From Mycetocola_B reblochoni (GTDB lineage: Bacteria; Actinomycetota; Actinomycetes; Actinomycetales; Microbacteriaceae), in NCBI RefSeq assembly GCF_003667525.1, contig NZ_RCUW01000009.1, positions 1-64,000 of the forward strand: a stretch of 64,000 nt of DNA. Reading direction: 5' to 3'. Made by a program: the position numbers and the translations under genes. The notes beneath the pieces were generated by a model. It saw nothing but the letters and a program-made list of their open reading frames with translations, was not told where the DNA came from and ran no database searches. Shown here piece by piece: positions 7,378 to 15,898 of the stretch; within the stretch, counting starts at the first letter, position 1, and every line of letters starts with the position of its first letter.

Positions 7378-8916
7378 TTAACTCCGGTGGACGTGAATAG
7401 GAACACCGTCCTTGCCGATGAAGATGAGCTCCGTCACCTTCGGGCCAGACCGAAGACGCCGGGTCGCCTCAGCCAATGCGTCAGCATCGGGAATCGGGCT
7501 GCGTGACATGTCGAGCACGAGACGAGAACTCTGACGACCAGCTCGACTGAATTGGTGGGCGATCGTGTTCTTCCCTGACCCAAGCGGGGCCTTGAACTCC
7601 CAGATCTCCCCATCCATCAGCACGTCCGGGTTCTTCACGCCCGGCTCGAACGACAACGGCCGGAACTCCACGTCATGCCCGTACCTGGCGAGAACATCCG
7701 CCGTGGCACGCTCATGGCCCTCGACGACAGCGCCGTCGGGCACGCGAACCGCGCCGGTCCTCGACGGCGCGGCGTTCGGCGCGGTCAGTCCCTGCCCATC
7801 TGAGAAGTGCAGCTGCTCCCGGTAGTTCCGCCGCGTCACACCCGTGCGCTTCACATGCTCCCGCACATCGGCCTGCGCCTCGAGCACCGCCGCGCGAGCC
7901 TCTGCCCGGGCGGCAGGCGTCGGCGCGGTGACCTCGTCACGCTTCGCCGACCGCACCTCCCGCTCGAGCGCACGCAGTTTGTCGCGCGCCTCAGCCTTCG
8001 CCGGATCAGCAGCACTGACCGGCGGTGCAGGCAGACCGGGCATGACGGGCAGCATCGTGTCCCGGCAGTTCGGGTGCTGCAGCCCTGCCGCACGCGCCTC
8101 CTCGAGGGTCGCATCCACGGCGACGGACACCATGCGATCCTCAAGGGCGTGCTGCACGAGGCGCACACCCGTGACACCGTCCGTCGACAGGGTCTTCCCC
8201 GCCCACGCCGAGCACCGTTCGCACGCATCCACCGCGACCGACGGGGTGACCAGGTTGATGCCCGACTGCTGCATCCGGTACACGCCAGCATCCGACCAGG
8301 CCCGGTTCACCGCTGTGCGGGTCGCCATCTCTGCGTAGGAGCCGATGCGCCACCGCCTGTCCGCCCTGTCGACGAACCCTGTGATGCCCTCCGACAGGAA
8401 CTTCGACACGATCTGCGCCTGCGTCACCCGCAACGTGGACGTGCCGCCGAGAATGTCAGGGCTGATCGCGGCCACGATGCGCTGGTACTCATCCGACGGG
8501 TACCGCAGGATGCGCAGGTGCAGCGCTTCGAGCTTGTTCGCCAGATCCATGGTGAGCATGAGTCCGGCGTTCGCCGACGTGGTGGTGTACCCGACCGTGC
8601 GAGGCAGGTGCTTCGCGAGGTCGAGCCAGTCCGCCGCGGCCACAGTGCCCTGCGCTGTGGCGATGCTGATCACCGACGCAGCGAGCGTGCGGGCGTTCGT
8701 GCCGCCGAGCGCGGCACGGGCTTCCGCGTCGAGCTCCTTCATCACACGGGCCCGCTCCGTCAGGTCCGGGTACTGCTCCAAGCCCTTGCGGAGGCGACGG
8801 GCGAGCTCGGCCTGCAGCCGCGCCTCGATGCCCGTGTAGTGCGATGCCAGCGCGGCAGCGAGGTCTTCGATCAGCTGCGCCGGGTCAACATCCGGGTTGG
8901 GGAGGAACTGCGGCAC
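7378..8916 (-). CDS. MuF-like head protein with C-terminal CdiA-type nuclease toxin domain
   Basis: 512 residues. Residues 1-300 fit a phage minor capsid (MuF-like) protein that sits inside the head near the portal, with a Cys/His cluster (CERC at 232-235, HPNC at 281-284) like that of the family. Residues 305-355 are a charged helical linker. Residues 385-512 match the CdiA C-terminal tRNase family: GVKNPDVLMDG then WEFK gives a PD-(D/E)xK core (Asp431, Glu440, Lys442), followed by LVLDM and LIFIGKDG. MuF proteins of temperate phages are known carriers of such polymorphic toxins, probably delivered or released with the virion. No immunity gene follows; structured RNA elements do. Confidence 0.8.
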   Translation of the reverse strand: MPQFLPNPDVDPAQLIEDLAAALASHYTGIEARLQAELARRLRKGLEQYPDLTERARVMKELDAEARAALGGTNARTLAASVISIATAQGTVAAADWLDLAKHLPRTVGYTTTSANAGLMLTMDLANKLEALHLRILRYPSDEYQRIVAAISPDILGGTSTLRVTQAQIVSKFLSEGITGFVDRADRRWRIGSYAEMATRTAVNRAWSDAGVYRMQQSGINLVTPSVAVDACERCSAWAGKTLSTDGVTGVRLVQHALEDRMVSVAVDATLEEARAAGLQHPNCRDTMLPVMPGLPAPPVSAADPAKAEARDKLRALEREVRSAKRDEVTAPTPAARAEARAAVLEAQADVREHVKRTGVTRRNYREQLHFSDGQGLTAPNAAPSRTGAVRVPDGAVVEGHERATADVLARYGHDVEFRPLSFEPGVKNPDVLMDGEIWEFKAPLGSGKNTIAHQFSRAGRQSSRLVLDMSRSPIPDADALAEATRRLRSGPKVTELIFIGKDGVPIHVHRS

Positions 8917-8935
8917 GGTGGCCTCCTCCCAAACG

Positions 8936-10459
8936 TCAGAACGTCACACCGGCCGGGTCGACCATTCGTGAGGACTGCTTCACCGCCTCGATCGCTTCGA
9001 CCTCCTGCGTGACCCGCGCCTCATCCCAGTCAGGATTCGCACGCGCCACGAGCGTCTGCGTGGACGCAGCCCCCGCCGCGGAGAGCAACTGCACCACACG
9101 CGCACCCTTCTCCGGGTCAATCTGCGACACCTCAGGGAACACGACCTGCGGCAAGTCGAACCGTCCGCCGCCCTTCCCCGGGAACAACAGCCCGTCGACC
9201 TCGAGCGCGGTCGCTGACTGCTCAGCGATCGCCGCCCGGTCGAACAGGGCCTTCTTGTCACGGGTCCGCTCCGACGCCTTGTTGCGGTCCTCGACCTCCG
9301 TCGCGGTGGCCTGCGACGACGAGTTGTACTCGCCCCACACCGAATGCGAGTAGCCCGCATGCCGCAGCAGCTCCTTGTACAGCCCGTACAGGGTGCGCTC
9401 GTGCTCCTCGACACGGATCTTGAACTGCACCACGTCGAGCTTGCCGGCACCGTTCGGGTCGCCGGGGGAGTTGATGCCGACCATGAACTCACGCGACTCG
9501 TCGAAGAACGCACCCTTACCGCGCCCGTTGGACTGCAGGTACGCGTCCGGGACGATGACCTTCCCGCCGGCGAGCTTCAGGTCACGCATCCACGACGACC
9601 ACGTCTCGTCAATCGCATCGAACAGCTGCAGGGCGCCGGCGAAGTCAGACCGGCCCGCATGCGCAAGCTGGCCGCGCTTCCGCCACGCACGCGACGGCAT
9701 GTTGATGTTGTACGACGCCGTCAACCGGTCGATGCCGGTGAGCATCCGAGAGTCTCCGTCGACGAGCAACGCCAGGTGCTCCGTCTCCGGGCGCTCCTGC
9801 AACGGCACACGCCGCCCCAGGTTGTCCGCCGTGCCGAGGTAGAGGGCGTGCTCGATGAACCCCGGCTGGTGGTCCTCCACATGCCGGTACACGCGCTGCC
9901 CATCCCGGTGCTCTGTCCACAGTGCGAGAGACGCGAGCTTCCCGGACCGGAACGTCGGGATGACAACGTCAGCGGCTGCACACTCCAACCAGGCGTGGTC
10001 CGCGATGTCCGTGTCCCACCGGGTGACGAGCGCGGTCGCACCGAAAACGGACTTGAGCTCACCCATGGTGTTGAACATGGCGTGTGCGTCGTCTGAGTTG
10101 CCGATGACGTCAAGCCTGGCCTGCGCCTTCTTGTCCTCCACGCTGAGGGTGACCTCGGGCGGTTCGGAGAAGATCAAGTCCGACGACAGCGTCGCCAGGT
10201 CAGACGGTGCCGGAATGTGCACACGAGTGCGGTGCTCGCCGGGCGGCACGGGGCGACCCCAGAACATGCGCGACACAGCACCGACGACACCGCCCGTGTG
10301 TAGTTCGCCCCGGTGCGTGTGCGTCGCCTGTCCCTGACGGCGGTAGATCGCCTGCAGGCGCTTCGTGTCGCCGAGGTACCAGGCTTCGTTCTCCGCGTAC
10401 GTCGCATAGGCGTGGTCCCACGGCGACGGCGGCCAGGACGTGTTCTCACGAGGCAGCAT
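8936..10459 (-). CDS. Portal protein
   Basis: 507 residues, size and position of an SPP1 gp6-like portal, the dodecamer through which DNA enters and leaves the head. Features include an N-terminal helix-rich region (AYATYAENEAWYLGDTKRL), a core with LTGIDRLTASYNINMPS and, near residue 330, SREFMVGINSPGD, and a C-terminal helical crown with conserved SSQATATEVEDRNKASERT. It precedes the MuF gene and follows the terminase, with two small genes in between. Confidence 0.85.
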   Translation of the reverse strand: MLPRENTSWPPSPWDHAYATYAENEAWYLGDTKRLQAIYRRQGQATHTHRGELHTGGVVGAVSRMFWGRPVPPGEHRTRVHIPAPSDLATLSSDLIFSEPPEVTLSVEDKKAQARLDVIGNSDDAHAMFNTMGELKSVFGATALVTRWDTDIADHAWLECAAADVVIPTFRSGKLASLALWTEHRDGQRVYRHVEDHQPGFIEHALYLGTADNLGRRVPLQERPETEHLALLVDGDSRMLTGIDRLTASYNINMPSRAWRKRGQLAHAGRSDFAGALQLFDAIDETWSSWMRDLKLAGGKVIVPDAYLQSNGRGKGAFFDESREFMVGINSPGDPNGAGKLDVVQFKIRVEEHERTLYGLYKELLRHAGYSHSVWGEYNSSSQATATEVEDRNKASERTRDKKALFDRAAIAEQSATALEVDGLLFPGKGGGRFDLPQVVFPEVSQIDPEKGARVVQLLSAAGAASTQTLVARANPDWDEARVTQEVEAIEAVKQSSRMVDPAGVTF

Positions 10460-10577
10460 GCGGCACCTCCTCGGCGTACGGCACAGTCTGAGACGGGCGG
10501 CGGTCGTGGGGGCACAGCATCATGGCCTTCGCGGACCACCAGGAACGTCCGCACTCGCACTCGAACCGGTCACTCAT
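10446..10577 (-). CDS. Small zinc-ribbon-like phage protein
   Basis: 43 residues from MSDRFECECG with CxC, then CPH (Cys8, Cys10, Cys22, His24), a likely zinc-binding knuckle. Its start overlaps the stop of the 62-residue gene before it (ATGA) and its end overlaps the portal start by 14 bases, so it belongs to the operon. Function unknown; similar tiny Cys-rich proteins occur between terminase and portal in actinophages. Confidence 0.55.
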   Translation of the reverse strand: MSDRFECECGRSWWSAKAMMLCPHDRRPSQTVPYAEEVPHAAS

Positions 10578-10762
10578 ACGGCCCTCGCGGCGGCACGCAG
10601 TAGCCGCTTCAGTTCGCGGCGCTGCCGGCGGAAGTCCGCGGTCACCGTGCCGTCCGCGGCGGTGTCGATGCTGAGCTCGACCGTGCCGACGATGACGGGC
10701 TCGTCCTTGCCGGTGTCGATGAGCACACGCCACGGCTTGATGTTCAGTGCTGCGACCATCAT
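10574..10762 (-). CDS. Small phage protein of unknown function
   Basis: 62 residues from MMVAALNIKPWRVL, a short beta-rich part followed by a basic helix (RRQRRELKRLLRAAARAV). It starts four bases before the end of terminase and ends in an ATGA overlap with the next gene. No family recognised. Confidence 0.55.
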   Translation of the reverse strand: MMVAALNIKPWRVLIDTGKDEPVIVGTVELSIDTAADGTVTADFRRQRRELKRLLRAAARAV

Positions 10763-12054
10763 GCGGCCTCCTTGTCGGTGTAGTTGATGTACGGGGCCCA
10801 GAGGTTCCGCGAGGACCGCACCGCATACCGCAGGGCATCCATGAAGTGGTCATCGCGCTTGATCACAGCGTCGACGCCCTTCTCAGCAGCCTTCGGGTCC
10901 CACTGGAACTCCGTGATCTCCTCGAGCACGCCCGCGCACCGGTCGGACACGATGAGGCGTCCCCGGTCCAGGAGCGCCCCGACGTCACCGATGCCGGCTG
11001 ACACGTCGTTGTCTGCCGCCCACGTCGTCGTGCCGAGCTCGCGCATGCGGGTGCGTAGCGACGCGGCTGACGGGTCCAGGAACACGTACTCAGGGAGCGG
11101 GTTGCCCTCCGGGTGGTGCCTCTGGGGGAGCCAGTCGATGATGTTGCGGGCGAGGTAGTCATCCGAGACTGTGCGGCCGTGGTTGTCACGGGATGAGTAC
11201 GACCACTCGTCCAGCAGCACCAGGCGGGGGATCTCCTCGGCAGTGAGGCCGAGCATCACTGCGGCGGTGGTGTTCGTGGTTCCGTAGTCGGTACCGACAC
11301 TGAGGACACGTTCGATCGGTGGTAGATCGCCCCAGGGAACAACGTGCTTCTCTGCGTCCCACATCGAGTACACGGCGCCCTCAGCGTTCGTCCACAACCC
11401 GCGGATGAAGCGGTCGTAGAACACACCAGCGAACGCGGCCTTCTGCTCGGCAACGTACTCCGGCTCCAACGACGGGTTGTCGTCCATCGTGAAGTGAAAG
11501 TGGATGAGGCCCTTCTGCTCGGCCTTGAGAATCCACTTCTTCCGCAACCAGTGGTTCTGAGAACCGGGGTTCGTCGTCGCCATGACACGGGCGCCGGGGA
11601 CACGGAGACGCGTGTACAGCATGTCCCAGAACCCCTCAGGCAGGATCGTGAGCTCGTCAACGTAGGCGAGGCCGATAGTCGATCCGCGGATCTTCGTCTC
11701 CGAGGTGCCGTCGTTCGCCCCGTACACGAGAACTTCACGGCCGAGGATCGTCGCCGTCTTCGCCCCCTGCGTGTAGGACACATGCTTGGCCAGGTCGCCG
11801 AAGATCGCAGGGTCAGTGAGGAGCTTGAACACGTTCGCGTACACCGTGTCGAGTGTTCGACCCACGATGACGATGTTGCCGCCACGGGGCGCACGAGGCA
11901 CAGCCATGAGGAACGCCCACAGCGACGAGAACGTCTTCCCAGACGACACGGCCCCCGACCACAGTGCGACCTTCTTGTCGCGGCAGTGAACGATGGACCG
12001 CATCTGCGACAGCGACATTACGTCTGTGACCTGGCCGAACGCGTCACGCCCCAT
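10759..12054 (-). CDS. Terminase large subunit
   Basis: 431 residues. The ATPase motor has a Walker A motif SGAVSSGKT (33-41) and Walker B LAYVDE (129-134), followed by a coupling motif ATTNP. The C-terminal half is an RNase H-fold nuclease with GTDYGTTNTT (catalytic Asp) and a late DDHFMDALRY acidic motif. It drives DNA into the procapsid and cuts concatemers. The start overlaps the small subunit by 11 bases. Packaging type (cos or pac) cannot be told from the protein alone. Confidence 0.9.
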   Translation of the reverse strand: MGRDAFGQVTDVMSLSQMRSIVHCRDKKVALWSGAVSSGKTFSSLWAFLMAVPRAPRGGNIVIVGRTLDTVYANVFKLLTDPAIFGDLAKHVSYTQGAKTATILGREVLVYGANDGTSETKIRGSTIGLAYVDELTILPEGFWDMLYTRLRVPGARVMATTNPGSQNHWLRKKWILKAEQKGLIHFHFTMDDNPSLEPEYVAEQKAAFAGVFYDRFIRGLWTNAEGAVYSMWDAEKHVVPWGDLPPIERVLSVGTDYGTTNTTAAVMLGLTAEEIPRLVLLDEWSYSSRDNHGRTVSDDYLARNIIDWLPQRHHPEGNPLPEYVFLDPSAASLRTRMRELGTTTWAADNDVSAGIGDVGALLDRGRLIVSDRCAGVLEEITEFQWDPKAAEKGVDAVIKRDDHFMDALRYAVRSSRNLWAPYINYTDKEAA

Positions 12055-12544
12055 CAGGAGTGTCCGTGGTGCGGAGGATCGACTCGAACGCGGTCTCGAG
12101 CTTCTGCAGCGTCGACACCGGGCCGGACACGTCGGGGTCGCGCTCCACGATGCGGGACGCCTTGTCGAACGCGATACCAGCCGTCACGATAATCGAGCGT
12201 TTCACCTCGACCGGGGGAGACGCGAGGGTGTGCTCCTCGTACGTGTTGTCCTTCCCGCCGAAGTTGTACACCAGGTACGGGGAACCGATGCTGTCCAGCA
12301 TGCCCTCAGCAGCGGTAGCCATCTTCCCCACCAGACGAAGACGAGCAGCAGCGAGATCCACCGTGTGAGCCTCAACCGCACGCTTCGTCCGCGACCGGTC
12401 GAACACGAGCCCCTCACGCTTCGCCCACCGGGACACGGCGGCGGGGGAGATCCCGATGCGCTTCGCGATCGCGTTGCAACCCAGCCCCTCGGCGTGAAGG
12501 CGACGCGCCTCCGCACGCATTTCGTCGGTGAATGTTGTTGCCAC
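12044..12544 (-). CDS. Terminase small subunit
   Basis: 166 residues. The first 45 residues form a helix-turn-helix (GCNAIAKRIGISPAAVSRWAKREG) of the kind used to recognise the packaging site; the remainder is helical and would form the oligomeric ring. It directly precedes and overlaps the large subunit, the normal order. Ribosome site GGAGGTGAAC precedes ATG 12544. Confidence 0.8.
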   Translation of the reverse strand: MATTFTDEMRAEARRLHAEGLGCNAIAKRIGISPAAVSRWAKREGLVFDRSRTKRAVEAHTVDLAAARLRLVGKMATAAEGMLDSIGSPYLVYNFGGKDNTYEEHTLASPPVEVKRSIIVTAGIAFDKASRIVERDPDVSGPVSTLQKLETAFESILRTTDTPDGA

Positions 12545-12576
12545 TGTTCACCTCCGGGCGGGGTCGGTGCCGGCGG

Positions 12577-12813
12577 TTACTGGGTGTCGGCGAGAGGAAG
12601 TGGGGTGCCGTGAGCTCTGGTGTGCGAGTCCCAGGCGTATGCGGTGTCGGGTACTGCGTGGTGACATTCGCTGCATGCGACGTATCCGGGGACGGGGGTG
12701 TCGTTGATGGTGAGGGCGTCAGGGTGGGGGATGGGTTCGCCGATGAGTTCGGTCGCTTCGTACTCGTCGGGCTTGGCGAGGCTGTAGTGCGTGGCGATCT
12801 TGGGAATGGTCAT
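12577..12813 (-). CDS. Small phage protein with C2H2-type zinc motif
   Basis: 78 residues from MTIPKIATHYSLAKPDEYEATEL. The C-terminal half has CSEC followed by HTRAH, a possible C2H2 zinc site. It is the first gene of the terminase block, with GGAGAGCCCG before ATG 12813. Function unknown; the position before terminase could suggest a role in packaging, but this is inference. Confidence 0.55.
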   Translation of the reverse strand: MTIPKIATHYSLAKPDEYEATELIGEPIPHPDALTINDTPVPGYVACSECHHAVPDTAYAWDSHTRAHGTPLPLADTQ

Positions 12814-12904
12814 CGGGCTCTCCTGTCGGCGGCTGTGGGTAGCGTTGAGGCGTAGGCGAGTGTCTGCCTCGTCGGGTATCGGCGAGAAGCAAAAGGGGGA
12901 GCGT

Positions 12905-13102
12905 ATGGCTCTTGAGCCTGAAGTGGTGAAGAAGGCAGTCAGTGGGCTTGGCTGCAGGGATTGCGGGGCGGCTATCTCGAAGGTGTCCGACAATCCGGAG
13001 CGTCTGGCTTTGCCAGTGCATCGGGTGGAGTGCCCGAGGTGTGGGGTGCGGAACGTTTCGCATGTTCCGGCGCCCGCATCGAATTCGCTGACGCTGATCT
13101 GA
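12905..13102 (+). CDS. Small zinc-ribbon protein on the plus strand (possible moron)
   Basis: 65 residues from MALEPEVVKKAVSGL with two knuckles, CRDCG and CPRCG, a classic zinc ribbon. It is read against the surrounding lytic genes and has a strong GGGGGAG ribosome site before ATG 12905. A hairpin terminator follows at 13120-13155. A lone opposite-strand gene of this kind in a prophage is often expressed in the lysogen, but the function is unknown. Confidence 0.6.
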   Translation: MALEPEVVKKAVSGLGCRDCGAAISKVSDNPERLALPVHRVECPRCGVRNVSHVPAPASNSLTLI

Positions 13103-13119
13103 TTCACTGCTGAAACGCC

Positions 13120-13155
13120 GAATGCCCCGGGACCGTTTCAGGTTCCGGGGCATTC
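13120..13155. terminator. Strong hairpin between convergent phage genes
   Basis: A perfect 11-bp inverted repeat, GAATGCCCCGG with CCGGGGCATTC, and a 14-base loop. There is no long T run on either side, so it is a candidate bidirectional terminator separating the zinc-ribbon gene (plus) from the small-gene operon (minus). Confidence 0.55.
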
Positions 13156-13204
13156 AGAATTCGATACGTCTAGCGTACCACGGCAGAGTGACAATTGTGA
13201 CCGT

Positions 13205-13417
13205 TTAACCGCCACTGGCCTGGGCTTTAACTCGACCCCGCCCGTGGTTCTGGCGTCCCGAGCGTTCGGCGTTGAGGACCTGATCGAGTCGTACCCGTGC
13301 CGCACGACCGGTGGCGACCTTCGTCACCTTGCCGGCCTTCACCCATCGGTGCACGATCGATGGCGTGACATTCGCCATCTTCGCAGCCTGCGCGACTGTG
13401 ACCCACTGCGCTGTCAT
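13205..13417 (-). CDS. Helix-turn-helix protein (AlpA/excisionase-like)
   Basis: 70 residues. The first 50 residues, WVTVAQAAKMANVTPSIVHRWVKAGKV then a basic wing, match the MerR-like/AlpA helix-turn-helix family that includes excisionases. A basic tail follows. It is the last gene of the small-gene operon and lies far from the integrase, so a local regulator is as likely as an excisionase. Confidence 0.65.
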   Translation of the reverse strand: MTAQWVTVAQAAKMANVTPSIVHRWVKAGKVTKVATGRAARVRLDQVLNAERSGRQNHGRGRVKAQASGG

Positions 13418-13707
13418 AGTGCCCTCCTGAGCCTGATGTCGTAGCCGCAGTCTTCGAGGATGCAGAGATCCTCGCTAGTGACGCGGCGTCTTGCCGCCAT
13501 CTTGGTGAAGACGGCGACCTCGCGCGCGGTTGCGCCTGAGGCGACGACCATCCGGGCCGCATCGAGCTGGTCGGGTGTCGCCGCGAGTGCCCGCAAGGCG
13601 GCATCGTGGTCCTGATACGCGGCTTCGCGGGCGATGAAGCGGCGTTGCTCTGGTGTGATGCCTCGGAAGACTGCGGTTGCGAGGCCGCGGAGGTCTTTCG
13701 CCTTCAT
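13414..13707 (-). CDS. Phage protein of unknown function (helical)
   Basis: 97 residues from MKAKDLRGLATAVFRGI, almost entirely helix-forming and Ala/Arg-rich, no cysteine cluster apart from two near the end. Start chosen at ATG 13707, preceded by GGAGGAAGGAAC. It overlaps the next gene by four bases. No family recognised; the longer open frame upstream overlaps the previous gene. Confidence 0.5.
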   Translation of the reverse strand: MKAKDLRGLATAVFRGITPEQRRFIAREAAYQDHDAALRALAATPDQLDAARMVVASGATAREVAVFTKMAARRRVTSEDLCILEDCGYDIRLRRAL

Positions 13708-13726
13708 GGTGTTCCTTCCTCCCCGC

Positions 13727-13993
13727 CTAGAACAGGCCGGGTGTGGTGTCTTGTGGTTGTGCTGGTGTGAGGTCGAGGGTGGCGAGGGCGTGGCGGATGG
13801 CGGCTTGTTCGTCGGGTGCGATGCCGACTCGTTTGCCGCATGCCCAGTGCCACCCGTCTTGCCAGTGCTTGATCGACCCCATGACGGTCCACGGCACCCG
13901 TTCGTGTGGTGACGGACCTGCTGGGGCGTCAATAAGGGGGCGCACTTTCAGTACGCCCCCTCGGGTATCAACGAATGCTTGCGACATGTTCAT
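13727..13993 (-). CDS. Phage protein of unknown function
   Basis: 88 residues from MNMSQAFVDTRGG. The middle has WTVMGSIKHWQDGWHWACGKRVG and the end ATLDLTPAQPQD. Start ATG 13993 overlaps the stop of the upstream gene (ATGA). Aromatic-rich and soluble; no family recognised. Confidence 0.5.
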   Translation of the reverse strand: MNMSQAFVDTRGGVLKVRPLIDAPAGPSPHERVPWTVMGSIKHWQDGWHWACGKRVGIAPDEQAAIRHALATLDLTPAQPQDTTPGLF

Positions 13994-14565
13994 GACGGCG
14001 GCACCACGGGTTCCCACGCGCCTGCCCGGCGACGACGCCAAATGGTTAGTGGTTCGTGTCCCAGCCGCGTCCGGCGTGCCTGTCTTGCGGATAGGGCTTC
14101 GAGGCTTGCAGAGAACGCGGTTAGGTGGTTCGGTCCTGGGTGCTTCTCGGAATCCGTGTACTCCCACTCACCCTCGTCGGGTGCAGCCCAGCCGTTGCCT
14201 TGGAGCCAGGCCAGAACGGCGTCCGTGAGTTTCATCCGCAACCCTGAGACATCGCGCCCCAGCACAACGTGCGGGACTGGATGATTCATGGAGTTGGACA
14301 CGACGGCCCCGATCACGCGATCCAGGCTCTTCCGCTGGTCCTCGTCGGGTGCCTGCGCGTCCAGGCGGGCCTTCAACACGTCACGCTGCATCCATGCGAA
14401 CACGGCACGGGCCAAATGCATGTCGAACCACCTCAGATGTTCCTCGCCGTTGCGTGGGTATTTCTCTCCGCACCGGCAGTAGCAGGCGTCTCGGCTAACA
14501 GATACGTGTATGAGCTTGTGCCGAGCGATCTCTTCGGCGAGCTTGTCCAGGTCCGGGTCAGTCAT
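13990..14565 (-). CDS. Phage protein with Cys/His cluster, unknown function
   Basis: 191 residues from MTDPDLDKLAEEIARH. Residues 28-50 contain CYCRCG, then EEH and DMH, a possible zinc site. The rest is helical with Trp-rich segments. The start overlaps the stop of the ASCH gene (ATGA) within a repeated GGTGACCCGATGACTGAC boundary. Confidence 0.5.
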   Translation of the reverse strand: MTDPDLDKLAEEIARHKLIHVSVSRDACYCRCGEKYPRNGEEHLRWFDMHLARAVFAWMQRDVLKARLDAQAPDEDQRKSLDRVIGAVVSNSMNHPVPHVVLGRDVSGLRMKLTDAVLAWLQGNGWAAPDEGEWEYTDSEKHPGPNHLTAFSASLEALSARQARRTRLGHEPLTIWRRRRAGAWEPVVPPS

Positions 14566-15017
14566 CGGGTCACCCCCTGCGCGTGCAGGGCCGAGTACGT
14601 GTCAGCGTCGAGCCAGCGGAGACCAAGCGCGCCCCGGTAGGGCACCGGGACGACGGGGCGAGCGTCACGGAGCACGAGGTGATGATGCTCGGGCTCGCCC
14701 CACTCGCTGCAACCGCCGCAGTCGTTGACGCTGTGCACGTCCACCAGGTCGACGACTCCGAGGATGACGCCACCCCGGATCGGTTCTCCGTCGAGCCATG
14801 CTGCGATGCCGCCGAGCTCGTCTGCATCTGCTGCGAGCAGGCGGGCCTCTTGCTCGTCCGTGATCTCCGCGGCTTTCCCCGCTGCGGCGTGGATAGCTAC
14901 GGGGCCGCGGTATGTCCCGGCGATGTTCCGCACGCGGTTCTCGACGTCCTTGCCGCCGTGGATGATGGCCGACGCCCACGGCTGACGCACCGTGAGCACG
15001 CGCATCTGCCCGCTCAT
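14562..15017 (-). CDS. ASCH domain protein (RNA-binding fold)
   Basis: 151 residues from MSGQMRVLTVRQPWASAII. The motif VRQPWASAIIHGGKDVENR is the signature of the ASCH domain, a PUA-like beta barrel thought to bind modified or structured RNA or to act in nucleotide metabolism. A second block (GALGLRWLDADTYSALH) closes the barrel. Common as a small accessory gene in actinophages; its role here is unknown. Start overlaps the upstream stop (ATGA). Confidence 0.75.
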   Translation of the reverse strand: MSGQMRVLTVRQPWASAIIHGGKDVENRVRNIAGTYRGPVAIHAAAGKAAEITDEQEARLLAADADELGGIAAWLDGEPIRGGVILGVVDLVDVHSVNDCGGCSEWGEPEHHHLVLRDARPVVPVPYRGALGLRWLDADTYSALHAQGVTR

Positions 15018-15373
15018 CGGGTCACCTCCGGGGCGTGCAGGACGATGAGGGAGCAACGACTTACGAGCAAGCGCGCGTGGACTTCGCTCGACTTGCTGTT
15101 CGCGTCTCTCCACCGGACGCCGAGGGGCTCAAGCACATGGGACTGCCACGCCACCCCCCAGACATCCAGCACCACGCTCCCTACCGGCAGCGCGCGTAGC
15201 TGTTCTGCGGTCCGCACGATGCGCGGTTCCGTCGCGGCTTCGAGAGCGTTGGCAGCCTCATTCATGAGGGGCTTTACGTCGGAGTACATGTCCCGAGGGC
15301 ACCCGTACATACCGCGAGGCCAGGTCGGCTCAACCGCTCGCAGTTGGTCAATCAGCTTCTTGTAGTCAGTCAT
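15014..15373 (-). CDS. Phage protein, paralog of the next upstream gene
   Basis: 119 residues from MTDYKKLIDQLRAVEP. The central part (NALEAATEPRIVRTAEQLRALPVGSVVLD) and the end (APEVTR) align with the neighbour at 15370-15660, so the two are products of a duplication. A region of GSVV-D then a beta-rich segment suggests a small beta domain. Function unknown. Ends in the repeated EVTR stop/start cassette. Confidence 0.55.
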   Translation of the reverse strand: MTDYKKLIDQLRAVEPTWPRGMYGCPRDMYSDVKPLMNEAANALEAATEPRIVRTAEQLRALPVGSVVLDVWGVAWQSHVLEPLGVRWRDANSKSSEVHARLLVSRCSLIVLHAPEVTR

Positions 15374-15660
15374 CGGGTCACCTCCGGGGTGTACAGGACC
15401 GTGGCGGGGAGGACCAGGCTCTCGCCGAACTCGTACACGTTCATCCCCCAAACGACCGCAACGACGCCCTGCCTGTCGACCACGACGCTCCCCTTGCGGA
15501 GCCCCAACAGCTCCGCCTTCGAGCGCACGACACGCCTTTCCTTCGCAGCTTCGAGGGCGTCGGCGAGGCGGGACAGCAGTCGCGGCGAGACCACGACCAC
15601 GCCGTCCAGCGAGCGGAACTTCCCCCGTGCCTCTTCGATCAGCTTCTTGTTGTCAGTCAT
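15370..15660 (-). CDS. Phage protein, paralog of the next downstream gene
   Basis: 96 residues from MTDNKKLIEEARGK. Shared with 15014-15373: MTD-KKLI, ADALEAA-E-R-VR, L-GSVV-D-GV and the terminal PEVTR. It lacks the insert after residue 15 found in its paralog. Function unknown. Start overlaps the upstream stop (ATGA). Confidence 0.55.
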   Translation of the reverse strand: MTDNKKLIEEARGKFRSLDGVVVVSPRLLSRLADALEAAKERRVVRSKAELLGLRKGSVVVDRQGVVAVVWGMNVYEFGESLVLPATVLYTPEVTR

Positions 15661-15898
15661 CGGTGTTCCCTTCGTTGGGTTTGTGGATTCCGGTAATGGC
15701 GATGGGCCGGGTTGGTGGGACGGTGGCGGCGAACGCACGAACAGCGCGTGCGAACCGTTCGAGCGAAACACCACCGGCGGCGCACGCGGCCGCAACCTGT
15801 TCGGCCCATGCCGGAGCCAAGCGCCGTTTGGGCTGACGTCGTCGTTTCCCGCGAACCTTCATGCGGGGGAAGAACTCAGGCGTACGGGGCCTAGTCAT
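15653..15898 (-). CDS. Small basic phage protein
   Basis: 81 residues, very basic N-terminus (KVRGKRRRQPKRRLAPAW), helical middle, and the tail NEGNTDD that is repeated exactly at the end of the next gene upstream. Basic charge suggests nucleic acid binding, but nothing more can be said. Confidence 0.5.
   Translation of the reverse strand: MTRPRTPEFFPRMKVRGKRRRQPKRRLAPAWAEQVAAACAAGGVSLERFARAVRAFAATVPPTRPIAITGIHKPNEGNTDD

Noticed and set aside
13205..13417. Definite excisionase
   Set aside because: Domain fits, but the gene is 15 kb from the integrase; the protein at 26992 is the better candidate.
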